Origin: Aquisalibacillus elongatus
Lineage (GTDB): Bacteria > Bacillota > Bacilli > Bacillales > Alkalibacillaceae
Reading direction: 5' to 3'
Assembly: GCF_003843875.1 (NCBI RefSeq)
Contig: NZ_RKRF01000002.1
Span: forward strand, 1 to 37,500
DNA length: 37,500 nt
The position numbers were made by a program, and so were the translations under genes. Below the pieces are notes generated by a model that was not told where the DNA came from, did no database searches, and saw only the letters and a program-made list of their open reading frames with translations. Positions within the stretch are counted from its first letter, which is position 1, and each line of letters begins with the position of its first letter. Positions 18,611 to 26,550 of this stretch are shown here, piece after piece.

Positions 18611-18642
18611 AAAATCCGTGCTATTTATTTAGCACGGATTTT
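18611..18642 (-). terminator. Terminator after the broken XRE gene
   Basis: A 12-bp perfect stem (AAAATCCGTGCT / AGCACGGATTTT) with an 8-base loop, just past the end of the minus-strand regulator pseudogene; it could act in both directions. Confidence 0.7.
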
Positions 18643-18650
18643 ATATGAGC

Positions 18651-18908
18651 TTACCGTCTTTTATCTTGGCTTCTTTCAAAAACTGGATCTTCATGAAATT
18701 CTGCCAAGCGAAGTCCAAAACCATGAGCAATTTGAAATATTGTCTTAATACTAGAATTCCTCGTCTACCTTTGCATGGTTTCATTCAAGGTTTATTGCCT
18801 ACACCCGTCCTCCTAGCTAATTCATGTATACTGCCTATTCCTTTTCCTTAATCAGATTTAAAATCCACGAACGGCAAGCTCAGAAAGGTTACTCTCATTA
18901 CTTTTCAT
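18651..18908 (-). pseudogene. Degenerate small XRE-family regulator
   Basis: Reading from ATG 18908 (MKSNESNLSELAVRG), the frame is lost after about 16 codons and resumes as GKGIGSIHELARRTGV. After another break it continues as SSIKTIFQIAHGFGLRLAEF to a stop at 18651-18653. Joined, these pieces make a typical ~85-aa helix-turn-helix protein of the XRE type: the ELARRTG recognition part and the IFQIAHGFGL helix. At least two frame changes and an in-frame stop are present, so no intact product is expected. It lies directly behind a 31-aa membrane-peptide gene with a GAGGGG site between them, suggesting a former two-gene operon. The original target is unknown. Confidence 0.65.
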
Positions 18909-18910
18909 GC

Positions 18911-19006
18911 CTACCCCTCATTCTTATGATTCTGTTTGACTAGTTTTAATGTGTACATAGATATCACTAATGCCAATATTGAAAGAGCGAACGCAGTCCA
19001 TAACAT
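18911..19006 (-). CDS. Small single-span membrane peptide, 31 aa
   Basis: ATG 19006 has AAGGAGGAGG upstream. The product (MLWTAFALSILALVISMY, then KLVKQNHKNEG) is one hydrophobic helix with a short basic tail. Its stop is two bases before the start of the broken XRE gene, so the two were probably co-transcribed. Such a peptide could be a membrane partner or toxin-like product of the regulator gene, but there is no direct evidence; the strong ribosome-binding site is the main reason to call it. Confidence 0.55.
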   Translation of the reverse strand: MLWTAFALSILALVISMYTLKLVKQNHKNEG

Positions 19007-19043
19007 ATTTTCAACCTCCTCCTTAATGACTTAAGTTACAACA

Positions 19044-19520
19044 TTAGAGCTCTAATTGATAATCTCCCATTAATTCATCATTGAGTATGGGGAAAAACTC
19101 AGATGAGGGGTTATAACATTTAGTGAAACCCTTGGATTTTGCAAAGTTTAAACCTTCATCTGTATTGACATTTTCAAGGACAATTCTATCAAACCCTTTG
19201 CTAACCGAGTAGTTAATCAACCAAGATAAGACCTTACTACCAATCCCCTTTTGTTTTGGAGTGAATACAATATTTTTAATCACTAATGTTTGCAAGGGGA
19301 TAAATTCTGAACGCAATGACAGTTCACAACGATTACCGTCACTGACCAATCTCATTTCCCTATCTCTGATCGAATCATATATTTCTACAGTGCTATAGGT
19401 CAGTCCATTGATTAGTTCCTTTAAGTCCACAAACTCGGACTCTTTTAATTCAATGGGTTCTTGGTTTTGTTTTTCCTCAAATTCCTCAAAAGATTTTAAG
19501 TACTTTTCTTTACTATCCAT
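19044..19520 (-). CDS. GNAT-like acetyltransferase, 158 aa
   Basis: ATG 19520 follows AGGAGGTGTAGGAA. After a charged N-terminal stretch, the C-terminal half has the pattern of the GNAT fold: a beta strand (TLVIKNIVFTP), the acetyl-CoA loop KQKGIGSKVL (the R/QxxGxG/A motif), then the helix LSWLINYSVSKGF and the strand RIVLENV, ending FAKSKGFTKC. It would transfer an acetyl group from acetyl-CoA to an unknown substrate. It is a cargo gene of element B, between the replication module and the small membrane peptide. The fold call is reasonable; the substrate is unknown. Confidence 0.65.
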   Translation of the reverse strand: MDSKEKYLKSFEEFEEKQNQEPIELKESEFVDLKELINGLTYSTVEIYDSIRDREMRLVSDGNRCELSLRSEFIPLQTLVIKNIVFTPKQKGIGSKVLSWLINYSVSKGFDRIVLENVNTDEGLNFAKSKGFTKCYNPSSEFFPILNDELMGDYQLEL

Positions 19521-19560
19521 TTCCTACACCTCCTCTCAAACAAAGTATTTATCTATAAAA

Positions 19561-19611
19561 AAAAAGACCAATTTTTATAGAATTGGTCTTTTTGAACAGT
19601 AAACTGTTCAA
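19561..19611 (-). terminator. Terminator of the replication-relaxation gene, with adjacent palindrome
   Basis: On the minus strand a 13-bp stem (AAAAAGACCAATT / AATTGGTCTTTTT) is followed by further T residues, a strong terminator. Immediately before it lies a 9-bp inverted repeat TTGAACAGT / ACTGTTCAA (19592-19600, 19603-19611), which may be a second hairpin or an operator. Confidence 0.75.
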
Positions 19612-19787
19612 TTTTTTGATTAGACTGCCCCTGTGTTTGGAAATTTAAACTATTAAACTTTTTTAATAACCTAAAATTTATACACACTGGCACTCACCTA
19701 ATATATAATTTTATAAGTATATATTACATAATAAAAGATTAATTGTAAATAAAATAAAAATTTTCAAAAAATACGACTGACTAAATG

Positions 19788-20822
19788 CTACTCACCTTTA
19801 ATCTCATTATAATCTTCTATACTAATTTGCTGCTCGTGCGTAATAGTCCGGGCATCTTCACCAATCAACTCAATAGATTTATCCATCATATAAGTTACAA
19901 AGACACGTCTTTTCTCCCAGCGATAACCTGAGTTTAAATAAGTGTTCAATTTTCTTGTTAGAGATAGATCACTGTAGCTCATATCAGCTAGATACATGGT
20001 TTCGCCCTTATATTCAATAAGTATTGGGAATGATTGATGTTCTTCATCATCAGGAATGTCCATTGATAACACTTTGAATCCATAAATTTCAGCTAATTTA
20101 TCAACCCAACTTTGTTCCGTAGGGAATTTAGATAATAGTTCCACTCCCATTTTTAATGAAATTAATTTTAAATCATTTCCTGTGGCTAGATTTGTTTTAT
20201 GGCCATATTGCAGAAATTTTTCAAATGATTGTTGTCCTTTTGTGAAGAATAAATAGTTTTTTATTTTTCCTAAATTACTTTTCAATTCACTTTGAATACG
20301 TGCTATCGTTCTCATATCTGAATTGTGTTCAAAAACATAAAAACCAAATTGTTTTCCATCAGGTGATTCTAATTCACCTAAAATGTTAGATCGTCTATCA
20401 ATCTTATACTTCTGTTTCACATCACGACTATCGTTGGCTTTCCAACCGTAATTACTCAACATCATCATAATGTCATTAGCTACTAAAACATATTTTAGCT
20501 GCGTTGGACGAAGATAGAGATCTTTTACATCTATAACATTCAACTCCTTACCATGATCTAATAGTAGTTCTATCCCCTTATTTGTAATTCGATGGTAAGA
20601 GTATCCTTTTTTGCCTTCTCGACTCCCCTTTAAGATTCGTGATTTGATATAGCCTTTCTTTCTTAATCCGAGTAGGACATTATTTATATGGTATCCCTTA
20701 CCCCCGAAGTAACGCTGTTTTATTTGGGTGGTCGTTAAAGCTCTATATCTTACCAAGTCTTCTAGAATCGATAGTCGTTTTTTATCTAGTTTTTCAAAAT
20801 GATCAGTTTCAGTTAGGTTCAT
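19788..20822 (-). CDS. Replication-relaxation family protein, 344 aa
   Basis: ATG 20822 is preceded by AGGGGGG. The N-terminal ~90 residues form a winged-helix domain (LSILEDLVRYRALTTTQIKQ, then GLRKKGYIKSR and ITNKGIELLL), and the rest fits the replication-relaxation family (PF13814). That family is found on plasmids and integrative elements, where it is linked to replication or mobilisation. The exact biochemical role is not established to my knowledge. It lies downstream of the DUF3987 gene and the candidate origin, in the same orientation, and is followed by a strong terminator. It is the last gene of the element's core module. Confidence 0.75.
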   Translation of the reverse strand: MNLTETDHFEKLDKKRLSILEDLVRYRALTTTQIKQRYFGGKGYHINNVLLGLRKKGYIKSRILKGSREGKKGYSYHRITNKGIELLLDHGKELNVIDVKDLYLRPTQLKYVLVANDIMMMLSNYGWKANDSRDVKQKYKIDRRSNILGELESPDGKQFGFYVFEHNSDMRTIARIQSELKSNLGKIKNYLFFTKGQQSFEKFLQYGHKTNLATGNDLKLISLKMGVELLSKFPTEQSWVDKLAEIYGFKVLSMDIPDDEEHQSFPILIEYKGETMYLADMSYSDLSLTRKLNTYLNSGYRWEKRRVFVTYMMDKSIELIGEDARTITHEQQISIEDYNEIKGE

Positions 20823-21389
20823 TTTATTCCCCCCTAGAAATGTAATTTTATATAGCAGACTGTTCAGGGTGCGGTTACAAAAAAACAGTTTTTCGTAATC
20901 CTAGCCCTTCACTTCTTTTCAAATTTTTCATATTTCCCCATTCAAATATAATCACAAAAACGTTGCTATAAAGCTAATTCAAAGCAATTTTTCACACTTA
21001 AAAATATGCTAAAAAACAATCTTAAAATTCACTTTTGAAGAAGGCATAATTTTAAGTGGAATTTAAAGTATTTTATCAGGCATTATTCAAAGAATTAAAT
21101 CGAATGATAATACGATATGTCTTGGACATCGTGAAAAGATATTTCCATAGTTGTTTCCGCCTTTTTGTACACAAATTAAAGATGATCAACTGGTCGGTCA
21201 GGCTTTTGGTCAACGAAAAATCAAGGTTGAGCTCTATCTTACTGATTGTTCATTGGTTCAATCACATACGTATACATGGATCATCCAAATGAGAGGCCGC
21301 AACGTTTTTGTTGTGCCTTCATATATCGCCCCTCCTGTTATCCTGTTGTAAACAATCTTGTAATTCTCTACCTCTTGTTATTAAAGGAA
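20823..21389. other. Intergenic, AT-rich, no intact gene
   Basis: Contains the promoter side of the replication-relaxation gene (AGGGGGG before its start) and, at 21056-21292 on the plus strand, a possible eroded transposase fragment. Nothing else is supported. Confidence 0.5.
21056..21292 (+). pseudogene. Possible C-terminal fragment of an IS3-type transposase
   Basis: A 78-codon frame ends with VHWFNHIRIHGSSK, close to the WFN-x-RIH-x-SL sequence near the C terminus of IS3-family transposases. The catalytic D-D-E region, inverted repeats and the rest of the protein are absent. Upstream residues are not convincing, so this is at best an eroded remnant. Confidence 0.3.
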
Positions 21390-21516
21390 TTGAGGATATT
21401 TTTATTGATAATTGTATACAATGTAGTTATTAGTTTTTTTCAATTTTACTTTGTATACAAAATATCATTTCTATATCCTCAAAACCTATATATATTAGTG
21501 CTTGAGGGTGTATACA
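21390..21516. other. Candidate replication origin: GTATAC palindromes in an inverted-repeat frame
   Basis: Two perfect 12-bp palindromes, ATTGTATACAAT (21411-21422) and TTTGTATACAAA (21450-21461), and an 8-bp TGTATACA (21509-21516) lie in very AT-rich DNA. The first two sit inside a 10-bp inverted repeat TTGAGGATAT / ATATCCTCAA (21390-21399, 21473-21482). The block begins about 90 bp downstream of the DUF3987 gene, where satellite islands often carry iterons recognised by their Rep protein. An operator for a regulator is the alternative. Confidence 0.5.
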
Positions 21517-21604
21517 ATTTCTGATAAAATTCATATTTTTATTAAACACTCAATTATCTTTACAGTGGTAGTGAGTTCATCTATAATTTAATTAACTTAT
21601 ATAT

Positions 21605-23083
21605 TTATCTATTTGTGTCCTTAACGAGGTCTAACGCCTTGTTTAAGGGCATTTTTTTAATCTCGGGATTAAAATGAATCTCTCTTTTTTTACCGATTAA
21701 GTTAATTTGAATTAAATTGTGCTCTTCTAAACGTTGAAGCATTTGATTTCTTTCAAGTCCATTAAACTTCTTGATGTAATTTGTAATATCCGTTAAAGTG
21801 ATTACTCCCTTCTTCCCTTTTTTTGCATCAACTTCTAATAATCTCCTAAAGAAAAAAGGAAGCTTACTCTCTAGAACATCCTTGGAGTTATTTAGCTTTC
21901 CATTAATGTGTTGAAAATGTGTGTAATAATAATTAAACAATATCTCCATTTTATTTATATCTACTTTATTAAGTGTAATTGAATCAGCTTTATTGTTTAT
22001 TAAGGTATCAGATAATTTAATTAAAGTTGTTACTTTTATTAAATTAGAGAACACTTTCGCTAACCACTCTTCCGTTAACTGATCTACATCCCCATATTGC
22101 TTCTTTAGAATGTTCATTTTCAATTCATTAAACTCATGTTCAGCCTCTTCACTAACAGTTATCTCTTTATTGACATTATTCGTCTCATAGAGGCACCTAA
22201 TATTGTTATGAAAAGTATCTATTACGTTTTTGTCTACCTTTTGAGAGAGGCTGATCTTATTAAGCGGATACTTTTCAGGTAAAACTACTAAAAATCGTTG
22301 TAGTAAACCTCTATGAGCCATTTTATGAAACTTTGCTAATTCACTTGGTTGTGTTAGTAGATTCAAATTAATCAAGGGGTGTTTTAGCATTAAATCCTCT
22401 CTTGTTGAACGATTTTTTGTATATGGAGCCCCTTCCCATGCCTTCAATATAAAATCGATACTTCCTTCAGAGCTGTATCTTCCGAGCATATGGTCAATAA
22501 GTTCAGTCGCTTCTGCAGTGGCCACGGTTAATGATTCACCGTTATTTTTAACTAACTCTATCATTCTCTCATTTGTTACGTCTCCTGAGATAATAAAGTA
22601 TTTTTGATCTAGTTCGGCTTGTAACGCTTGGATTTCTTTCAGGGTTCTAGATGCCTCTCCATCATTTTCAGCACCCTTCCGTTTGATTAACCTTTCATAT
22701 TTATGTTTTTTTACGTGTATTAAAGACAATTTTTCACTAGAGTTTTCATGGTCTTTCTTTAATAATCGTTCTTGTTCATCTAATAGAACTTTAAATATTA
22801 TCTTCTGAACAGCATCCTTCTTTGCGCCTGGGTATAATGCGCTAATAACAAATAGATTTAATCCTAATCTCCAATTAGTTGCATTGTAATGAAAATAATA
22901 TTTCCCTAACAAAGATGCTGAGAGCGCCCCTAATATAGAGTTTGCTATCATGTCTTCTCGAACATGTAGCGATCGTGACAACATTATAACCGTGTCTTTT
23001 ATCCATTTTGGGAATACATCAATTGGATATTCAGGAAGGTTATAAACTACTATTGGTTTGGGTTTATCCCATATCAAGTCCAT
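21605..23083 (-). CDS. DUF3987 family replication protein, 492 aa
   Basis: ATG 23083 follows AGGAGG. The sequence fits DUF3987 (PF13148), P-loop proteins common next to primases on phages, plasmids and islands and thought to act in DNA replication. An N-terminal FPKWIKDTVIMLSRS block precedes NLFVISALYPGAKKD, then ISGDVTNERM, TAEATELID, KAWEGAPY and LLQRFLVVLP. In the Walker A position the usual PGSGKS reads PGAKKD: the lysine is kept but the glycine and serine are lost, so ATP hydrolysis may be impaired. The C-terminal ~100 residues look like a DNA-binding tail (NQMLQRLEEHNLIQI). It is probably co-transcribed with the small HTH gene upstream and is the likely Rep of element B. Confidence 0.7.
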   Translation of the reverse strand: MDLIWDKPKPIVVYNLPEYPIDVFPKWIKDTVIMLSRSLHVREDMIANSILGALSASLLGKYYFHYNATNWRLGLNLFVISALYPGAKKDAVQKIIFKVLLDEQERLLKKDHENSSEKLSLIHVKKHKYERLIKRKGAENDGEASRTLKEIQALQAELDQKYFIISGDVTNERMIELVKNNGESLTVATAEATELIDHMLGRYSSEGSIDFILKAWEGAPYTKNRSTREDLMLKHPLINLNLLTQPSELAKFHKMAHRGLLQRFLVVLPEKYPLNKISLSQKVDKNVIDTFHNNIRCLYETNNVNKEITVSEEAEHEFNELKMNILKKQYGDVDQLTEEWLAKVFSNLIKVTTLIKLSDTLINNKADSITLNKVDINKMEILFNYYYTHFQHINGKLNNSKDVLESKLPFFFRRLLEVDAKKGKKGVITLTDITNYIKKFNGLERNQMLQRLEEHNLIQINLIGKKREIHFNPEIKKMPLNKALDLVKDTNR

Positions 23084-23171
23084 CTTAATACCTCCTAATT
23101 AAGTAATGGCTTTTCATAAATGACATCTTCTATATTACTGTTAAAGACCATCTGATAAGTAAATAAGACAA

Positions 23172-23387
23172 TTAAGACACTTTATGCCCCTTATTATTAA
23201 TCTGAGTTTCAATCCATTGGAGTAGATCTTCCTTTTTTACTCTTTTGGTGTTTCCAATATCAAAATTTCTGATTCCTCCTTTTTCCACAGATATTTGAAA
23301 TAACTCATAAACTCTTCTACGAGAGATAACTAAATAATCCGCTATATCTTGAGCTGTTAAAATCTCAGGTAAATCACTTACGTTCAT
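23172..23387 (-). CDS. xis: Excisionase-like helix-turn-helix protein, 71 aa
   Basis: ATG 23387 is preceded by AGGAGGTG. The protein is a MerR-like/excisionase HTH of the HTH_17 type (PEILTAQDIADYLVISRRRVYELF, then a basic wing RNFDIGNTKRVKKEDLLQWIE). Such small proteins direct integrases toward excision or act as early activators. It is the first gene of the minus-strand module, divergent from the S24 repressor across a 142-bp region with repeated operator-like sites. This is the position of xis in satellite islands and ICEs, and repression by the neighbour is inferred. Confidence 0.75.
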   Translation of the reverse strand: MNVSDLPEILTAQDIADYLVISRRRVYELFQISVEKGGIRNFDIGNTKRVKKEDLLQWIETQINNKGHKVS

Positions 23388-23410
23388 AACGGTTCACCTC
23401 CTCTCTAATT

Positions 23411-23506
23411 ATGTAACACTAATTAAATGTTGATTAAAATGTTACATTTTCCGATAAATTAAGTCAACAAAAAATTAACACTTATAATAAATTGTTAAAA
23501 GTGTTA
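23411..23506. promoter_or_regulatory. Divergent control region with repeated TGTAACACT-type half-sites
   Basis: Four related half-sites lie between xis and the repressor: ATGTAAC (23411-23417) pairs with GTTACAT (23441-23447), and TAACACTT (23476-23483) pairs with AAGTGTTA (23499-23506). Two dyads of the same sequence family in a divergent promoter region indicate a repressor-operated switch. Confidence 0.65.
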
Positions 23507-23529
23507 CAATAATTAGCGAGGTGATAAAA

Positions 23530-24474
23530 ATGAATAGTGAAGATTTTGGAAAATATTTAGCTTATTTAAGAAAGGAATCTGGTTTTAAAAGCCAAAGAGC
23601 ATTCTCAGAAAAGTCGGGGATTAGTAACGCCACTCTTTCAAGAGCTGAAAGTGGTGAAAGGATTCCAAACAAAAATACATTAAAATTAATTGCAAATCAT
23701 CTTAAAGGCGTCTCATATTCTGAATTATTGAACCATGCAGGATTAATCGATGGCAATGATTATACCCAATGGAAAGACAATAAAGATTTAGCAGACTTTG
23801 AACAAAGTATAGACCAAAATATTAAAATTGCACTAAAGCAACTATGGCAACAAAACAAAAAAAGTACAATTAAATCTATATTAGAAGTTAATAATATACC
23901 TCTTAATGAGAGTGACGTTACGTTCGAGGAGATATCAACATTAATACATCAAATGGAAGAAACCAATAAAAAATCAGAACTGTACAGTCATTTAATATCA
24001 GAACTTAACAAAATGGGAATAAGCATACAACAAGACTTCAGTTCATTAACTAATCCTGTAAATGAACATAATTTCAATGAAAACAATAACTCAGAACAAT
24101 TCTTTCAGATCATAAGTTACATTAATAACAGTAATAACAAAAGCAAAGAGTATATTATTGTTGAAAGAAATTTATTAGGAGACTCAGAGGGATTTGCATT
24201 CTTAGTACAAGATGACAGTTTAGTAGGAGAAAGTATCTTTGAAGGGGATACACTTGTATGTAAATCTAAGACTGACGCATATGAAGAAGGACTCTATGTT
24301 GTAGAAGATTATCAGTCAGCCCCAATGGTACGGAGAGTTACTTATCAAAATAACTATATAATCCTATCTTCTGCAAACAACCATTATTTCGAACCAATAG
24401 TTTTCAGTGATTCAGATGAGTTTAAAATTATTGGTAAAGTTGTACAAATTCGAAGGAATATTGAGGTGAAGTAA
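23530..24474 (+). CDS. XRE/S24-type repressor of element B, 314 aa
   Basis: Start taken at ATG 23530, six bases after GAGGTG; a GTG at 23521 is in frame. Residues ~6-65 form an XRE helix-turn-helix (YLRKESGFKSQRAFSEKSGI, SNATLSRAESG). A linker of about 130 residues follows, then a LexA/CI-like S24 domain with QDDSLVGESIFEGDTLVCK and EFKIIGKVVQIR. The probable nucleophile Ser is present in DDSL. The position usually held by the catalytic Lys (VKR) reads VRR, so self-cleavage is doubtful. It lies directly upstream of the integrase, one base apart, and divergent from xis: the master-repressor position, like Stl or CI. Release may need a partner protein rather than RecA; that is inference. Confidence 0.85.
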   Translation: MNSEDFGKYLAYLRKESGFKSQRAFSEKSGISNATLSRAESGERIPNKNTLKLIANHLKGVSYSELLNHAGLIDGNDYTQWKDNKDLADFEQSIDQNIKIALKQLWQQNKKSTIKSILEVNNIPLNESDVTFEEISTLIHQMEETNKKSELYSHLISELNKMGISIQQDFSSLTNPVNEHNFNENNNSEQFFQIISYINNSNNKSKEYIIVERNLLGDSEGFAFLVQDDSLVGESIFEGDTLVCKSKTDAYEEGLYVVEDYQSAPMVRRVTYQNNYIILSSANNHYFEPIVFSDSDEFKIIGKVVQIRRNIEVK

Positions 24475-24475
24475 C

Positions 24476-25705
24476 GTGAAGGGACACTTTCATAAACCAT
24501 ATTGTAAGTGTGTTGGAAGATGTAAATGTAATGCTAAATGGGCTTTTATTATTGATATAGGAATTGATCCTAAATCAGGAAGACGGAAACAAAAGAAAAA
24601 AAGTGGATTTAAAACTAAAAAAATGGCTGAAGAAGCTGCTGCAAAACTAGTTAGAGAATTGAGTGAAGGCTCATATACTGAAGAATCAAATATAACGTTT
24701 GAAGAATTCTCAATGGAGTGGTTAAAACTTTACAAAAATAATAATCAGGTAAAGGATAACACTGTACGTGTAAGAACACACGAATTGAATAGATTGTTGG
24801 ATTACCTTTCTAAACTAAAATTAAAAAATGTAACACCTAAACAATACCAAGACGCATTAAATGGTTTATTCGAGAGGGATTTTGCCACCAATACTATAGA
24901 AGGCGCACATAGAACTGGGCGAATGATATTTAAGAAAGCTATGGAATTGAAATTAATAAGAGAAGATCCAACGAGGAACTGCACCGTCCCAAAGAAAAGA
25001 AAAACTATAACAGACCTTGAACAGGAAGATCTTCCACTATTTATGGAAAAAGAAGAATTAAAAAATTTCTTAAAAACTTCAAAAGAATATGGGTTAGATC
25101 AAGATAATGAAATATTTACTTTACTTGCATACACTGGAATAAGAATTGGGGAACTGTGTGCGCTAAAATGGTCAGACATAGATTTTAAATCTAAACAGAT
25201 CTCCATTACCAAAACTTATTATAATCCTAATAACAATACGGCTGAATACTCTTTAGGTACTCCTAAAACTTTGTCTTCTGTAAGGAAAATTGACTGTGAC
25301 GAAACAGTTGTTCATTTACTTAACAAACAAAGAGAATTTTATCATATGTTTAAATCTCATTTTGGAAATGCATTCTATAAAGAAAATTTTATTTTCATAA
25401 ATATCACCTCACACCCCGGTTACCCTCTAACATTGAAAAGGATACGAGACAGAATGAAACGTCTTTTAAAATTAAGTGGGCTGAAAACAACACTAAACCC
25501 GCATAGCTTGAGACATACCCATACTTCTTTACTTGCACAAGCAGGCGTAAACCTTGAAATAATCATGCATCGATTAGGACATCAAGATGAACAGACTACA
25601 AGACAAATTTATTTGCATGTGACTGATGAAATGCAAAAAGATGCATCGATAAAGTTTAGTAACTTAATGAAAGAAACAAGTTTATTCGAAGTAATAAAAG
25701 TGTAG
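24476..25705 (+). CDS. int: Tyrosine recombinase/integrase of element B, 409 aa
   Basis: Starts at GTG 24476, one base after the repressor stop, with AGGTG upstream, so it is coupled to repressor translation. The N-terminal arm-binding domain begins with a cysteine pattern (PYCKCVGRCKCNAKW) common in this integrase group, followed by a basic region. A core-binding domain spans about 75-175. The catalytic domain has Arg223 (GIRIGEL), Lys264 as a candidate, His343 and Arg346 (HSLRH), His369 (GHQD) and the nucleophile Tyr379 (QIYLHV). All key residues are present and length is normal. It should recombine the 18-bp groEL core, 1.5 kb downstream, aided by the GTTACTT arm repeats. It is related to the broken integrase A. 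Confidence 0.95.
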   Translation: MKGHFHKPYCKCVGRCKCNAKWAFIIDIGIDPKSGRRKQKKKSGFKTKKMAEEAAAKLVRELSEGSYTEESNITFEEFSMEWLKLYKNNNQVKDNTVRVRTHELNRLLDYLSKLKLKNVTPKQYQDALNGLFERDFATNTIEGAHRTGRMIFKKAMELKLIREDPTRNCTVPKKRKTITDLEQEDLPLFMEKEELKNFLKTSKEYGLDQDNEIFTLLAYTGIRIGELCALKWSDIDFKSKQISITKTYYNPNNNTAEYSLGTPKTLSSVRKIDCDETVVHLLNKQREFYHMFKSHFGNAFYKENFIFINITSHPGYPLTLKRIRDRMKRLLKLSGLKTTLNPHSLRHTHTSLLAQAGVNLEIIMHRLGHQDEQTTRQIYLHVTDEMQKDASIKFSNLMKETSLFEVIKV

Positions 25706-25755
25706 GTTAACTTAAGTATTTCAGTCATTTATTTCAAACAATAATTATGTAATAT

Positions 25756-25794
25756 AAATGAGTATTGAATTGAACAGTAATTTAATACTCATTT
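25756..25794 (+). terminator. Terminator of the repressor-integrase operon
   Basis: An 11-bp perfect stem (AAATGAGTATT / AATACTCATTT) with a 17-base loop, 50 bases after the integrase stop. Confidence 0.6.
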
Positions 25795-25883
25795 TATACT
25801 AAGGCCATCCCTTAATCTAACAGTTAGTACAAAAGGTATCGTTAAATACATAGTATGGTTGTACTATACATCAAATGACCGAA

Positions 25884-26087
25884 TTAAGAATTAACTGCTA
25901 GTTGAACTATAGCCTCCATTTGTTTACGATTCTTCCCTACTTTTAGGTAAAACCCATTATTGTAAGTACTTTCCTTGACAAGCCTATTCATAGTAAACAA
26001 TCTCTTCTGATATATAAACCTCAATAATACAGCCATTTCTACCATTGCTAAATCTTCAATTGCTTGGAAAGTGGAGCAGTTTAGCAC
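25884..26087 (-). CDS. Uncertain small ORF, 67 aa
   Basis: A GTG-started frame directly behind the 149-aa gene. No ribosome-binding site is clear for GTG 26087; an internal ATG (MVEMAVLLRFIYQKR) is also weakly placed. The product is a basic, helical 50-67 residues (NGFYLKVGKNRKQMEAIVQL) that I do not recognise. It may be a small gene co-transcribed with its upstream neighbour, or chance. Confidence 0.3.
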   Translation of the reverse strand: MLNCSTFQAIEDLAMVEMAVLLRFIYQKRLFTMNRLVKESTYNNGFYLKVGKNRKQMEAIVQLAVNS

Positions 26088-26100
26088 ATAAGTCTATATA

Positions 26101-26550
26101 CTATTCATCTGCTATAGCAGATTCATCTATTGCATATATTGCTGCCCGATTCTTAATAGTCTTTTTAGGTTTTCCATTAGGTAGCCTAACTTGTTTTACG
26201 TTAACAAATGGTTTGACTCGGCCAACATAATTGTTATTGAATTCCTTACCAATCTGTGCTTTTATCGCACTAGGTTTTCCAGAATACACCATATCTATAT
26301 CCCTATATGTTCTTGATGCTTTGTTTAAATCAAATTCTTCTCTTCCATTATGTTGAGCTTTTACGAATTCCGATACTTCTTCAAAAATAACTTTTCTTAA
26401 CTCTGAATTTGACAAGGATGTAGCTGGAATTAATCCATAATGCTTGTTTAACACATCATTAACTAAGATACTAACGCTCACGCCTAGCTGTTCAGCTTCG
26501 TTAGTAAGTCTTTTTTCTAATTCATGGTTTGGATAGAATTGTATTCTAAT
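26101..26550 (-). CDS. Putative ribbon-helix-helix protein, 149 aa, apparent ATT start
   Basis: The frame from 26550 reads IRIQFYPNHELEKRLTNEAE and continues QLGVSVSILVNDVLNKHYG, a pattern like Arc/CopG-type ribbon-helix-helix DNA-binding domains, followed by about 100 residues of unknown type (YVGRVKPFVNVKQVRLPNGK near the end). A strong AAGGAGG (26559-26565) stands eight bases before an ATT codon at 26550. No ATG, GTG or TTG lies between the upstream stop and the GTG at 26481, which would cut the domain in half. So either ATT is the start, which is rare but known, or the start codon has mutated. The gene is in element B between the integrase and attR; it could regulate recombination or mobilisation, unproven. 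Confidence 0.55.
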   Translation of the reverse strand: MRIQFYPNHELEKRLTNEAEQLGVSVSILVNDVLNKHYGLIPATSLSNSELRKVIFEEVSEFVKAQHNGREEFDLNKASRTYRDIDMVYSGKPSAIKAQIGKEFNNNYVGRVKPFVNVKQVRLPNGKPKKTIKNRAAIYAIDESAIADE

